From JAVBQB01 sp031549265 (lineage in GTDB: Bacteria > Bacillota > Clostridia > Oscillospirales > JAVBQB01): 64,000 nucleotides of DNA. Shown one piece after another: positions 1 to 8,987 of this stretch; position 1 is the first letter of the stretch, and each line of letters starts with the position of its first letter. The position numbers and the translations under genes are program-made. The notes under the pieces are model-generated. The model was given only the letters and a program-made list of their open reading frames with translations. It was not told where the DNA came from and made no database searches. Location of the stretch: positions 620,001 to 684,000 of the forward strand of contig JAVBQB010000002.1 in the NCBI GenBank assembly GCA_031549265.1, written 5' to 3'.

Positions 1-1
1 A

Positions 2-640
2 TACCGCAAAAACACTTTTCAAGCCGGCCTTATGAACTTCAAGCACCTCGGGATATTTCCCGAGCAGGCCTCGAACTGGGACTTTATTGCCGACAGCATC
101 AAGCGTTCGGAGAGAGAGCTGGAAGTTCTGAACCTGTTTGCCTATACCGGCTGCGCGACGGTTTGCGCCGCGGCTGCCGGAGCGCGGGTGTGTCATGTTG
201 ACGCCGCCCGGGGGATGGTAACCTGGGCGAGAGAGAACGCTATTCTCTCAAAAGCCGACGAACTACCGGTCAGGTGGATCGTTGATGACTGCGCGAAATT
301 CATTGCGCGGGAACAGCGTCGGGGTCGCAGGTATGACGCGGTAATCATGGATCCGCCGGCTTATGGGCGCGGTCCGTCCGGAGAGATCTGGAAGCTTGAG
401 GACGGGCTTTTTGATTTGGTGCGCTCGTGCGTAGATATTTTGAGTGAAACACCGAGGTTTTTGGTGCTGAACACTTATTCGACCGGGATTTCGGCCCAGT
501 CTCTGGGCTATCTGCTAGGATCGCTGATTGTTCCGAAATTCGGCGGGACGGTTGAATGCGGGGAGCTTGGTCTCAAATGCAGCCAGACCGGACTCGTGTT
601 GCCCAGCGGCTCCTGTGCGCGGTGGATTTCTAAATCATGA
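2..640 (+). CDS. Class I SAM-dependent methyltransferase, RlmI-like (5' end outside window)
   Basis: The reading frame is open from base 2, before the first internal ATG at 32, so the N-terminus lies upstream of the window. A SAM-binding motif I is visible as LNLFAYTGCATV (about residues 33-44 counted from the internal ATG), followed by an acidic residue after the next strand (VCHVDAA), and a catalytic-type motif IV DPPAYGRG (about 107-114). This arrangement matches the COG1092 family of 23S rRNA (cytosine) methyltransferases and related SAM enzymes. The target base cannot be told without the missing N-terminal PUA-like region. The gene ends 9 bases before ecfA1 and is probably cotranscribed with it. 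Family assignment is fairly safe; substrate is inference. Confidence 0.75.
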   Translation, partial: YRKNTFQAGLMNFKHLGIFPEQASNWDFIADSIKRSERELEVLNLFAYTGCATVCAAAAGARVCHVDAARGMVTWARENAILSKADELPVRWIVDDCAKFIAREQRRGRRYDAVIMDPPAYGRGPSGEIWKLEDGLFDLVRSCVDILSETPRFLVLNTYSTGISAQSLGYLLGSLIVPKFGGTVECGELGLKCSQTGLVLPSGSCARWISKS

Positions 641-649
641 GGATATTAA

Positions 650-1513
650 ATGGCTAATCTCATTTCCACGGTTGACCTTGTTTTTGACTACAACCAAAAT
701 GGCGTGCAGGTCGAAGTTCTGCGCGGGCTCAACATCGACATTTCCAGCGGGCAATTTGTGGCAGTTGTCGGACATAATGGCTCCGGCAAATCCACGCTGG
801 CCAAGCATTTTAACGGACTGCTCCTGCCAACCGGAGGGAGCGTTTACGTTATGGGCATCGATACCGCGGATCAGGAACGCATTTTCGATATCCGGCAGGC
901 CGTGGGCATGGTCTTCCAAAATCCAGACAACCAAATTGTCGCGACAGTTGTGGAAGAGGACGTGGCGTTCGCTCCGGAAAACCTGGGAATACCGTCGAAA
1001 GAAATAAGAGCGCGGGTGGACGACGCTTTGCGTTCTGTCGGAATGTACGAATACAGATTGCACTCGCCTCATATGCTGTCCGGCGGCCAAAAGCAGCGGA
1101 TCGCAATTGCGGGAGCGATAGCGATGATGCCCAAGTGCCTGGTATTTGACGAACCGACGGCGATGCTTGATCCCGTGGGCAGGAACGAGGTTATGGCCTG
1201 CATTCGGAAGCTCAACAGCGTAATGGGCATCACGGTTGTGCTGATAACGCACCATATGGACGAGGCGGCGCAGGCCGACCGTGTGGTTGTACTGAGCGAG
1301 GGCAGTATCCTGCTTGACGGCAAACCAAGCGAGGTCTTTTGCAATATTGGAGTTTTGGAATCAGCGGGGCTTGACGTTCCTCAGACCGTGAGGCTGCTGA
1401 GCGACTTGAGAAACGCCGGCTATGACCTGACGCTGGACAACATATCTGTAGACGATTGCGCGGGTGCGATTTTTGATTTGCTAAAGGAGCGTTGCAGTGC
1501 CTCCGATTCTTAA
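650..1513 (+). CDS. ecfA1: Energy-coupling factor transporter ATPase EcfA1
   Basis: ATP-binding subunit of an ECF-type vitamin/micronutrient importer; it works as a heterodimer with EcfA2 on the cytoplasmic face of EcfT. Walker A is GHNGSGKST (about residues 42-50), the Q-loop region is VFQNPDNQI, the ABC signature is LSGGQKQR, Walker B ends in LVFDEPTA, and the H-loop is ITHHMDE. The length of 287 residues is normal. The GGATATTAA stretch just before the ATG gives a modest ribosome site. The next gene starts inside its last codons (17-base overlap), so the two ATPases are translationally coupled. No substrate-binding S component is seen in the window, consistent with a group II system shared by several S proteins elsewhere. 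Confidence 0.93.
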   Translation: MANLISTVDLVFDYNQNGVQVEVLRGLNIDISSGQFVAVVGHNGSGKSTLAKHFNGLLLPTGGSVYVMGIDTADQERIFDIRQAVGMVFQNPDNQIVATVVEEDVAFAPENLGIPSKEIRARVDDALRSVGMYEYRLHSPHMLSGGQKQRIAIAGAIAMMPKCLVFDEPTAMLDPVGRNEVMACIRKLNSVMGITVVLITHHMDEAAQADRVVVLSEGSILLDGKPSEVFCNIGVLESAGLDVPQTVRLLSDLRNAGYDLTLDNISVDDCAGAIFDLLKERCSASDS

Positions 1514-2390
1514 AATAGAAAAAGCCTCGTTTGTATATGGCAAGGGGACTCCATTTGAGCGCTGCGCGATTGACGAGATCGACCTGGAGATCATGCAGGG
1601 CGAATTCCTGGGTATAATCGGCCATACCGGATCGGGCAAATCGACGCTTGCGCAGCATCTTAACGGCCTGTTGAAACCGTCGTCAGGTACGGTAAGGTTT
1701 AAAAACGACGATATCTGGAGCAAATCGGTTTCGATTCGCGATATACGGTTCAAGGTCGGCCTCGTATTTCAATATCCGGAATACCAGCTTTTTGAGGAGA
1801 CTGTCTTCAAGGACGTCGCCTATGGCCCGTTGAATATGAAACTGCCCGAATCCGAGATTGAGGAACGAGTATACAGCGCGCTCGATTTTGTGGGTTTGGA
1901 CAGGGATACCGCTTCGAAGTCTCCGTTCGATTTGTCGGGCGGCCAGAAGCGGAGAGTCGCTATTGCGGGCGTCGTCGCGATGAAGCCCGAGGTGCTTATT
2001 CTCGATGAGCCGACAGCGGGACTCGATCCCCGCGGCTGCGACGAAATATTTACCCAGATTAACGACTACCAGAAGAGCACCGGCTGCACAGTAATTCTTG
2101 TGTCTCACAGTATGGAAAACGTCGCAAGGTACGTTGACAGGATTGTGGTCATGAACAAGGCTAAAGTGTTCGCCGACGGCACGCCCAAAGAAGTGTTTTC
2201 GCGCTCCGAGGAGCTGGAGGCTGTGGGACTCTCCCCGCCGATGGTGACGCAGGTGCTGTTGAAGCTCGGAAAACTTGGGATGGGTCTTGATATGTCCGCC
2301 TTTACTGTCGATCAGGCGCGGGACGTAATAATTAAAGCCCTGAGCGCCGCCGCGGTGCCGAAAAAGATTAATGAGAAACGCGGATTGTAA
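1497..2390 (+). CDS. ecfA2: Energy-coupling factor transporter ATPase EcfA2
   Basis: Second ATPase of the ECF module. Motifs are Walker A GHTGSGKST, Q-loop VFQYPEYQLFEET, signature LSGGQKRR, Walker B LILDEPTAG and H-loop VSHSMEN. The YPEYQLF Q-loop and the DEPTAGLDPRG segment are typical of EcfA2 as opposed to EcfA1. The start is GTG, set by AAAGGAG at 1482-1488 about 8 bases upstream, and lies inside ecfA1. The C-terminal tail after about residue 230 is the usual ECF dimerisation extension. 33 bases separate it from ecfT. Confidence 0.93.
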   Translation: MPPILKIEKASFVYGKGTPFERCAIDEIDLEIMQGEFLGIIGHTGSGKSTLAQHLNGLLKPSSGTVRFKNDDIWSKSVSIRDIRFKVGLVFQYPEYQLFEETVFKDVAYGPLNMKLPESEIEERVYSALDFVGLDRDTASKSPFDLSGGQKRRVAIAGVVAMKPEVLILDEPTAGLDPRGCDEIFTQINDYQKSTGCTVILVSHSMENVARYVDRIVVMNKAKVFADGTPKEVFSRSEELEAVGLSPPMVTQVLLKLGKLGMGLDMSAFTVDQARDVIIKALSAAAVPKKINEKRGL

Positions 2391-2423
2391 CGCTGACAGG
2401 CCAATGAATTTTGAGGATACCTG

Positions 2424-3227
2424 ATGCTTAAAGATATCACCTTGGGACAGTTTTTCCCCGGCAATTCGATTGTGCACAGGCTAGATCCGCGCATGAAACT
2501 GATACTGACTATTTTGATAATTACAGAAGTGTTTTTTCTTAAAAGCGTGATCTCCTATTCGTTTATGCTGCTGTTCATCATGGCGGTAATAGCAAGTACC
2601 GGAATAAAGCCTGGGATCATTCTGCGGGGGCTTAAGCCGCTTATTTTTATTATCTGCTTCACCGGATTGCTCAATGTTTTCTATACTCCGGGAACGCCCA
2701 TATTCAACTGGTATTTCATCACAGTTACTAGAGAGGGAATCGTAACCGGCATCTTTATGGTCATTCGGATACTCATGCTTGTTACCGGCACCCTGCTGCT
2801 GACGTACACAACTTCCCCGATAAAGCTGACGGACGGTATCGAGCGGCTGCTGAGCCCGCTCAAGCGCGTCCACGTGCCTGTGCATGAAATGGCTATGATG
2901 ATGACAATCGCGCTGAGATTTATACCGACACTTATTGAGGAAACCGATAAGATTATGTCTGCCCAGCGGGCGCGCGGCGCCGATTTTGACAGCGGCAGCA
3001 TATTCAAAAGGGCGGCTTCCCTTGTGCCGCTTTTAGTGCCTTTGTTCATCAGCGCGTTTCGCAGGGCAGACGAGCTGGCGGTGGCGATGGAATGCAGGTG
3101 CTACCGCGGCGGCGAGGGCAGAACCAAGCTGAGCGTGTCGGAAATGCATCTCATAGATTTTGGGGCGCTTGCGGTTATTCTCGCGGTCGGAGCGGTGATC
3201 GGGGTGCTGACTTATTATGGGTTCTGA
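2424..3227 (+). CDS. ecfT: Energy-coupling factor transporter transmembrane protein EcfT
   Basis: Membrane scaffold that joins the two ATPases to an S component. The 267-residue protein opens with the family-typical LGQFFPGNSIVHRLDPRMK, has four to five hydrophobic segments (about residues 25-60, 65-85, 105-130, 245-265), and carries the coupling-helix signature as AQRARGADF (about 178-186) with a second arginine motif near MECRCYRGG. These are the segments that contact the ATPase grooves. It overlaps truA by 11 bases, as in many Firmicutes where ecfA1-ecfA2-ecfT-truA form one operon. Confidence 0.92.
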   Translation: MLKDITLGQFFPGNSIVHRLDPRMKLILTILIITEVFFLKSVISYSFMLLFIMAVIASTGIKPGIILRGLKPLIFIICFTGLLNVFYTPGTPIFNWYFITVTREGIVTGIFMVIRILMLVTGTLLLTYTTSPIKLTDGIERLLSPLKRVHVPVHEMAMMMTIALRFIPTLIEETDKIMSAQRARGADFDSGSIFKRAASLVPLLVPLFISAFRRADELAVAMECRCYRGGEGRTKLSVSEMHLIDFGALAVILAVGAVIGVLTYYGF

Positions 3228-3978
3228 TAATCCGGTTAGAAATATCGCGCTGACTCTGCGTTACGACGGTACGGCGTATCACGGCTGGCAGGTGCAGAAA
3301 AATCAGGTCACAGTGGCAGAGACGGTTGAGCATGCCCTCGAGGCTGTTGTAAAGCACAGGGTCAAGGTTGTAGGCTGCGGCCGGACCGACGCCGGAGTCC
3401 ACGCAGAGCGTTACATCGCGAATTTCAGGACAAGGTCGGCGATTCCGGTTGACCGGCTGCCGCTGGCGCTGAATTCGCAGCTACCGCGCGATATTTCATC
3501 GTTCAGCGCGGTTGAGGTGCCCATTGATTTCAATTCAATCGCCTGCTGCGCCAGGAAAGAATACACTTACCGAATGTATACCGGCAGATTCCGCGATCCT
3601 TTTTTGGCGAACCGGGCGCACTTCTATCCGTTTGACGCGAATCTTGAGCTGATGACGCAAAGCGCAATGGATTTCGTCGGCGTCCACGACTTCGCGTCAA
3701 TGCAAACTACAGGAACAAACGTGCTGTCGACGGTTCGCGAGGTATTCTGGTTCAACGTTTCGCGGAACGAAAATCTGTTCGAGTTCAAAGTGTGCGCGAA
3801 CGGATTTCTGTATAATATGGTAAGGTCTATGGTGGGAACGCTTCTATATGTGTCGGAGGGCAAGATACGCAGCGTTGCCGAGGTTCTGGAGGCGCGGGAC
3901 AGGAAGCTTGCGGGTCCCACAGCGCCAGCCTGCGGGCTGTACATGACCGGTGCATGGTATAAGGAGATAATGACGTGA
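3217..3978 (+). CDS. truA: tRNA pseudouridine synthase A
   Basis: Converts uridines 38-40 in the tRNA anticodon arm to pseudouridine. The catalytic aspartate is in the block GCGRTDAGVHA (about residues 52-62). Other TruA features are LRYDGTAYHGWQ near the N-terminus and FLYNMVRSMVGTL near the C-terminus. At 253 residues it is full length. It starts inside ecfT (11-base overlap) and its stop TGA overlaps the GTG start of the following gene, so it belongs to the ECF operon. Confidence 0.95.
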   Translation: MGSDNPVRNIALTLRYDGTAYHGWQVQKNQVTVAETVEHALEAVVKHRVKVVGCGRTDAGVHAERYIANFRTRSAIPVDRLPLALNSQLPRDISSFSAVEVPIDFNSIACCARKEYTYRMYTGRFRDPFLANRAHFYPFDANLELMTQSAMDFVGVHDFASMQTTGTNVLSTVREVFWFNVSRNENLFEFKVCANGFLYNMVRSMVGTLLYVSEGKIRSVAEVLEARDRKLAGPTAPACGLYMTGAWYKEIMT

Positions 3979-5132
3979 AGGGTGGAGAAAGACAGAGCAG
4001 GTCGTCGGGAAAAACAATCAGAAAAGCAATATTACTGCTCGTTGTCTTTGGAGTGGTGATAACCGTCGCGCTGTGTCTGACAGTTTTCCGTGACCGGTTC
4101 GACGTTGGGTCAATCGCCAGATTCTTCAGCAGCCTTGACGCAAAATATATCGATACCGGCGAGGATTTGTTCCGTTTTGACGGTGGCCGGGAAAACAGAT
4201 ATGCGATGATGGGGGATAAACTTGTTGTTTTGTCGACCGACAATCTGACAGTTTTTGACGCCGGCGGCAGGGTGAGCCTGTCTCATCAGAAGGCTTTCAC
4301 CAATCCGGAGCTCTCGACATCCGGCGGCGTCGCTCTTGCATACGACCGCGGCAGCGTTTCGGCGGTACTCGCAAAAGACGTCGCAGTTAGTTCGGATTTC
4401 CAAGCGGAGGGGACGATCATCTCGGCGTCACTTAACCCGCAGAGCTGGTATTGCTTCGTCGAAAGACAGAGCGGCTATAAAGGCATTGTTAACGTTTATG
4501 ACAGCAGTCAGACTAAGCGTTTTCAGTGGTATTCGGCTGAGAATTATATTGCGGACGCCGTTATTTCAAACGACAGCAAAAAGCTGACTGTGGCGTGTTT
4601 TGGCCAGGAGCAGGGGAGATTTGTCACAAAGATTCATATTTTCGACATTTCTGACAAAGAACAGTCGAATCACTATGATATTATGGACTCGATGGCCCTC
4701 TCCGTACAGTACATCGCTGCCGACCGCATTTGCGTCGTTGCAGAAGACCGCATTGTTATGCTGGATGAAAAAGGCGGGTTAATCGCTGAAAAGCTGTTTG
4801 ACGGCAAGCACCTGAGGTCTTATGCGTACGGCGACGGGTTTGTCGCTGTGGTGCTCAGCAGACATGCGGCGGGCGGTCAGTGTGAAGTGATTACGCTTGA
4901 TAAACAGGGCAGCCAGCTTGGCGCGATGACTCTTGACGAGGCGCCGACGGATATCAGCGCGTCCGGCGATAAACTGGCGATCGTGGTTGGAGCAGAGCTG
5001 CGTCTGACAAACAAGCAGTTTGAAGAGCCGTTTGTTTGGGATAAAATGCCCGACGCTCAGTCGGCGCTGGCGTACCCTGACGGATCGGCGATGCTGATCG
5101 GGTCAGGCAGAGCGGCGTACATTACAAGGTAA
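3975..5132 (+). CDS. Membrane-anchored beta-propeller protein, DUF5711-like
   Basis: A 385-residue protein of unknown biochemical role. Residues about 18-41 form one hydrophobic transmembrane anchor after a basic N-terminus (RQSRSSGKTIRK), so the rest is probably extracytoplasmic. The remainder consists of repeating four-strand units with spaced patterns such as KLVVLSTDNLTVFDAGG, DKLAIVVGAELRL and SAMLIGSGRAAYI, which look like blades of a WD/PQQ-type propeller. Architecture and the following CvpA-like gene fit the clostridial DUF5711 family. It uses a GTG start overlapping the truA stop. No catalytic motif was seen; a role as an envelope scaffold or sensor is only a guess. Confidence 0.7.
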   Translation: MKGGERQSRSSGKTIRKAILLLVVFGVVITVALCLTVFRDRFDVGSIARFFSSLDAKYIDTGEDLFRFDGGRENRYAMMGDKLVVLSTDNLTVFDAGGRVSLSHQKAFTNPELSTSGGVALAYDRGSVSAVLAKDVAVSSDFQAEGTIISASLNPQSWYCFVERQSGYKGIVNVYDSSQTKRFQWYSAENYIADAVISNDSKKLTVACFGQEQGRFVTKIHIFDISDKEQSNHYDIMDSMALSVQYIAADRICVVAEDRIVMLDEKGGLIAEKLFDGKHLRSYAYGDGFVAVVLSRHAAGGQCEVITLDKQGSQLGAMTLDEAPTDISASGDKLAIVVGAELRLTNKQFEEPFVWDKMPDAQSALAYPDGSAMLIGSGRAAYITR

Positions 5133-5161
5133 TCCAATTAAATTCTTAGGGGGAAACTGTT

Positions 5162-5851
5162 CTGAATATTCTATTTGATTTGGCGATATTGCTCGTTATC
5201 GGCCTTTGTATATGGGGCGGGTACAGCAAAGGCTTGTTTATGAGCATCGCCGGAATTGTAGTATTGGTTGCTTCGCTGATAATAGGCGGCATTTTCGCGT
5301 CCGCTTTTGCACCGGTTGTAGCCGATCAAATAGAACCATACATTGGATGGCTGTCTGACGACGCCGCTGAAAAAGCGGTGCTCGAAAACTATGAAAACGG
5401 CGTTCCAAAAAGCGCCGACTCGCAGGAAAACGCGGTCAGCCAGGCGTTTTCTCAGCTTGGTATCGCACCTTCGGCAACCGACAGGCTGACGCAGATGGTG
5501 GTCAAACTGGTAAACGACGTCAACATGACGATGAATCAGGCGATATCCAGCGTTTTCACCAGAACGCTGACGTATGTGCTGATATTCGTGGTTGTGTTTG
5601 CGCTCTGCGCCATGATTCTCAGTATTATCGCCAATATAATCAATTCGGCGCTCAGATTCCCTGTTTTGAACTTCATGAACAAGACGGGCGGTATTATAGT
5701 CGGAGCAATATACGGATTGTTTTTAGTTTTTGTAGCCGCGTGGATTATCAGATTTCTCGGAGTCGTCATCCCGCAGGATGTCCTTGACAGCACACTTCTC
5801 ACAAAGTTCTTTATGTCGTTTAATCCCGTAAGTTTAATGCTGGGCATTTAA
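5162..5851 (+). CDS. CvpA-family membrane protein, probably from a CTG start
   Basis: Integral membrane protein with four hydrophobic segments (two near the N-terminus, two in the C-terminal half) and the polar, acidic loop typical of CvpA-like proteins, whose members are linked to colicin V production and envelope homeostasis. The usual family N-terminus (MNIL..ID..I..) appears only if translation begins at CTG 5162, giving LNILFDLAILLVIG. An AGGGGG site at 5148-5153 is 8 bases upstream of that CTG. The first conventional alternative, TTG 5180, cuts the first helix and sits too far from the ribosome site. Last gene of the ECF-truA operon. Confidence 0.72.
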   Translation: MNILFDLAILLVIGLCIWGGYSKGLFMSIAGIVVLVASLIIGGIFASAFAPVVADQIEPYIGWLSDDAAEKAVLENYENGVPKSADSQENAVSQAFSQLGIAPSATDRLTQMVVKLVNDVNMTMNQAISSVFTRTLTYVLIFVVVFALCAMILSIIANIINSALRFPVLNFMNKTGGIIVGAIYGLFLVFVAAWIIRFLGVVIPQDVLDSTLLTKFFMSFNPVSLMLGI

Positions 5852-5870
5852 AAAAATCGACAATATGAGT

Positions 5871-5899
5871 TTTACTTTCCGGTGCATGTGTGATATAAT
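5871..5899 (+). promoter_or_regulatory. Sigma-A-type promoter for pgsA-clpE
   Basis: TTTACT at 5871-5876, a 17-base spacer and a perfect TATAAT at 5894-5899. It lies in the 154-base gap between the CvpA-like gene and pgsA, about 105 bases before the pgsA start. Confidence 0.6.
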
Positions 5900-6005
5900 A
5901 AATTGATACCCTATCGATTAACCGCAAACACTCGTTTCCGCAGTTCGGCTTATCGCGGCGAATCGAGCGCAAACCTGATTTTGTAACCTTGAAGGGCAGA
6001 TGTGG

Positions 6006-6536
6006 ATGAACCTACCAAATATGCTATCAACGCTGAGACTGCTGATGGTCCCTGTTTTTGTGCTGGTGATGGTCTACGGCGGCGAGCATGCCCGAATCTG
6101 GGCCGGAATAATATATATCCTGGCGTCGCTGACCGATGTACTTGACGGGTACTTTGCCCGTAAGCTGAACAAGGTAACCATGCTTGGCAGGATACTCGAC
6201 CCTCTCGCCGATAAACTAATGACCGCAGCGGTGCTTGTCGTTTTGGCGTATCTGTCGGTCGCGCCCTGGTGGGTTGTTTATGTATACATCGCCAAAGAAG
6301 TCGTTATGGTAATTGGAACGGCGGTTCTCTACAAGCAGGCGTCAGACGTCATGCCGTCCAATGCCATCGGGAAGATTGCAGCGCTGTATTTCTTCCTCAC
6401 TTGCGCGGTTCTGTTGCTGGTGGAGGCTATCCCGATCAACATTGCTAACGCGATGATTATCGCGGCGCTGGTTTTGACAATCTACGCGCTGATCAGGTAT
6501 ATTCCGGTCTACCTGAAGTTTAGTAAAAAGAATTAG
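6006..6536 (+). CDS. pgsA: CDP-diacylglycerol-glycerol-3-phosphate 3-phosphatidyltransferase
   Basis: Makes phosphatidylglycerolphosphate, first committed step to phosphatidylglycerol in the membrane. The CDP-alcohol phosphotransferase signature D-x2-DG-x2-AR-x8-G-x3-D-x3-D is complete, reading DVLDGYFAR then GRILDPLADK (about residues 43-70). Several transmembrane helices follow. An ATG also exists at 6000, but GAAGGG at 5991-5996 leaves only 3 bases there and a normal 9 bases to ATG 6006, which also gives the usual MNLPNMLSTLR start. 32 bases separate it from the Clp ATPase. Confidence 0.92.
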   Translation: MNLPNMLSTLRLLMVPVFVLVMVYGGEHARIWAGIIYILASLTDVLDGYFARKLNKVTMLGRILDPLADKLMTAAVLVVLAYLSVAPWWVVYVYIAKEVVMVIGTAVLYKQASDVMPSNAIGKIAALYFFLTCAVLLLVEAIPINIANAMIIAALVLTIYALIRYIPVYLKFSKKN

Positions 6537-6568
6537 CTTCCGTTTGTTTTATAGAAGGAGTTTTGACC

Positions 6569-8872
6569 ATGCACCCAACAATATGCACCAGATGCAAAAA
6601 GAATGTAGCGATAGTTTTTATTACGAAAATAGAGGGCGGCAAGACCCTTAATGAGGGAATTTGCCTAAAATGTGCCAAAGAACTTGGCATCAAGCCCGTT
6701 AAAGACATAATGGACCGTATGGGAATCTCAGATGACGACCTTGACAACATTTCGGGTGAAATGCTTGAAGCGTTGGGCGGAGTTGAGGGTTTGGTCGAGG
6801 ATGACGGATCGCAGGAGGAAGAGGAAGAAGGAAAAACGGCGACATTCCCCTTCTTGAACAAGCTTTTCGGGGCAATGAACCCGAGCGAGCACGAGGACCG
6901 CTCGGACACACAGAGCCGTCCGCGTGATAAAGAAAGGCGCGAATCGGATTCGCGCGAACCAAAACGAAAATTTCTGGAGAGTTACTGCATCTCCCTGACG
7001 CAAAGAGCTCAGGAGGGAAAGATCGACAAAATAATCGGCCGCGAACAGGAGATCGAACGCGTCGTTCAAATCCTGAACCGCAGGCAGAAGAATAATCCGT
7101 GCCTGATCGGCGAGCCGGGCGTTGGCAAGACTGCCATTGCCGAGGGCCTTGCGCAGAGGATCGTGGACGGTAAAGTCCCGGCCAAGCTGCTGCATAAGGA
7201 AGTATATCTACTTGACCTTACCGCGCTGGTTGCAGGGACGCAATTTCGCGGGCAGTTTGAATCGCGCATGAAAGGACTCATCGAGGAGATCAAAAAGCTG
7301 GGAAACATCGTCCTGGTCATCGATGAGGTGCATAATATAGCCGGAGCCGGAGATGCCGAGGGCTCTATGAACGCCGCAAATATTCTGAAACCCGCGCTTT
7401 CAAGGGGCGAGATTCAGGTTATCGGCGCGACGACTTTTACCGAGTACCGCAAGCACATTGAAAAGGATTCTGCGCTCGAGCGCCGGTTCCAGCCGGTCAC
7501 GGTAAACGAACCGTCGGTTGATGAGACCGTTGAAATCATCAAGGGCATACTGCATTATTATGAGCAGTTCCACGGAGTGTTGATTTCACCGGAGATGGCG
7601 CGCCAGTCGGTGCTGCTGTCCGAGAGATATATAACCGACAGGTTTTTGCCGGATAAGGCGATCGACCTGCTGGACGAAGCCTGTTCGGACGTTAATCTGA
7701 AAAACCCCCGTATTTCCGAAGCTGACGAGATCCGGCGCGAACTGCAGGAGATCCGCGCTGAGCGCGAGCGCCTGATTATGGATACGTCTCCCGCCGCGTA
7801 TGAGCGGCTGGCGTTGCTGAAAAGCCGCGAATTGCAGCAGACGCTCCGATTGGATGAATGCACCAAGGACGGCCCGCCCAAGCTGAATATTGAGCATCTG
7901 GCGAGGGTGATCGAACTCTGGACCAAGATTCCGGCGTCGCAGATTCAGGAGATGGAGTTCAAGCGCCTCGCCGAACTTGAGACGCGCCTGAAACAGCGTC
8001 TGGTCGGACAGGACGAGGCTGTATCCGCCGTTGCCTCCGCAATCCGCCGCGGCCGGGTGGGCATTTCGATCAAGCACAAGCCGGTTTCATTCATTTTCGC
8101 GGGACCGACAGGTGTCGGTAAGACTGAGCTTGTCAAACAGCTGGCGCAGGATCTGTTTAATACTCCGGAAGCGCTGATTCGGCTTGACATGTCCGAATTT
8201 ATGGAAAAACACGCGGTTTCGCGCATTATCGGAGCGCCTCCCGGATATGTCGGATACGACGAAGCGGGACAGCTTACCGAAAAAATCAGACGCAAGCCAT
8301 ATTCGGTTATTCTGTTTGACGAGATAGAAAAAGCTCATCCCGACGTGCTGAATATCCTGCTGCAAATCCTTGACGACGGCCATATCACCGACGCCCACGG
8401 GAGGCAGGTCAACTTTGAAAACACAGTCATAATCATGACCTCAAACGCCGGTTCCGACCGCAAGGACGGTTCGGTCGGCTTCAACCGTTCGATCAGCGAG
8501 CAGGGCAAGGAAAAAGCTATGAAAGCCCTGTCTGATATTATGCGGCCGGAATTTATTAACAGAGTCGACGAGATCGTGTCGTTTAACCAGCTGACCAAAG
8601 AAGATTTTACGCGCATTGCGGGAATCATGCTCGACGATCTGAAAAAAGCGCTACAGGAGCGCGGCATTGAATTCTCGGCGGACGACAGCGTGTTCGAGCA
8701 TTTGGTGGAGAAGTCATATTCTATCAAATATGGCGCGCGCAACCTGCGCAGGTGCATTCAAAAGGAACTCGAGGACGGCATTGCCTCGGTGCTCATTGAA
8801 AGATATCTCAGCGAGCCGAAGAAGCTGTTCGCAACCGTCGCCGACGGCAAGGTTCAGATAAAAGCGGTTTAA
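6569..8872 (+). CDS. Clp-family AAA+ unfoldase with N-terminal zinc finger (ClpE-like)
   Basis: Two-ring ATPase that unfolds substrates, probably for ClpP. Instead of the paired Clp N-domain, it starts with a four-cysteine zinc finger (CTRCKKN near residue 6 and CLKCAKE near 32) and an acidic linker, the layout of ClpE. The first AAA module has Walker A GEPGVGKT (about 181) and Walker B LVIDEVH; the second has GPTGVGKT (about 511), Walker B VILFDEIEKAH and the pore segment GAPPGYVGYDE. A VGF tripeptide in GSVGFNRS is in the expected place for the ClpP-docking loop. ATG 6569 is 8 bases after AAGGAG; TTG 6563 is too close. No mcsA/mcsB/ctsR neighbours are present. Confidence 0.85.
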   Translation: MHPTICTRCKKNVAIVFITKIEGGKTLNEGICLKCAKELGIKPVKDIMDRMGISDDDLDNISGEMLEALGGVEGLVEDDGSQEEEEEGKTATFPFLNKLFGAMNPSEHEDRSDTQSRPRDKERRESDSREPKRKFLESYCISLTQRAQEGKIDKIIGREQEIERVVQILNRRQKNNPCLIGEPGVGKTAIAEGLAQRIVDGKVPAKLLHKEVYLLDLTALVAGTQFRGQFESRMKGLIEEIKKLGNIVLVIDEVHNIAGAGDAEGSMNAANILKPALSRGEIQVIGATTFTEYRKHIEKDSALERRFQPVTVNEPSVDETVEIIKGILHYYEQFHGVLISPEMARQSVLLSERYITDRFLPDKAIDLLDEACSDVNLKNPRISEADEIRRELQEIRAERERLIMDTSPAAYERLALLKSRELQQTLRLDECTKDGPPKLNIEHLARVIELWTKIPASQIQEMEFKRLAELETRLKQRLVGQDEAVSAVASAIRRGRVGISIKHKPVSFIFAGPTGVGKTELVKQLAQDLFNTPEALIRLDMSEFMEKHAVSRIIGAPPGYVGYDEAGQLTEKIRRKPYSVILFDEIEKAHPDVLNILLQILDDGHITDAHGRQVNFENTVIIMTSNAGSDRKDGSVGFNRSISEQGKEKAMKALSDIMRPEFINRVDEIVSFNQLTKEDFTRIAGIMLDDLKKALQERGIEFSADDSVFEHLVEKSYSIKYGARNLRRCIQKELEDGIASVLIERYLSEPKKLFATVADGKVQIKAV

Positions 8873-8908
8873 CGTGCACCGGCAACTGCCGGAACTAGAG
8901 AAAATTAA

Positions 8909-8932
8909 CGCCTGAGGCTTGAGCTTCAGGCG
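8909..8932. terminator. Rho-independent terminator after the clpE-like gene
   Basis: A 10-bp stem (CGCCTGAGGC paired with GCTTCAGGCG, one G-T pair) with a TTGA loop, followed by GTTTTC on the plus strand. On the minus strand the tail is also AT-rich, so it may serve both converging genes. Confidence 0.75.
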
Positions 8933-8942
8933 TTTTCATGTT

Positions 8943-8987
8943 AACAAAGGAGCTGCCGGGAAAAAGACTCCCGGCAGCTCCTTTGTT
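8943..8987. terminator. Strong 19-bp hairpin at the 3' end of the SLH/BIG2 gene
   Basis: A perfect 19-bp inverted repeat (8943-8961 with 8969-8987) and a 7-base loop. It overlaps the last two bases of the minus-strand stop codon (8986-8988). The U-tract is weak on both strands, so it may work as an mRNA 3' stabiliser as well as a terminator together with the hairpin at 8909-8932. Confidence 0.7.

Noticed and set aside
635..1255. 206-residue minus-strand frame over ecfA1
   Set aside because: Shadow of a clear ABC ATPase gene with complete motifs on the plus strand.
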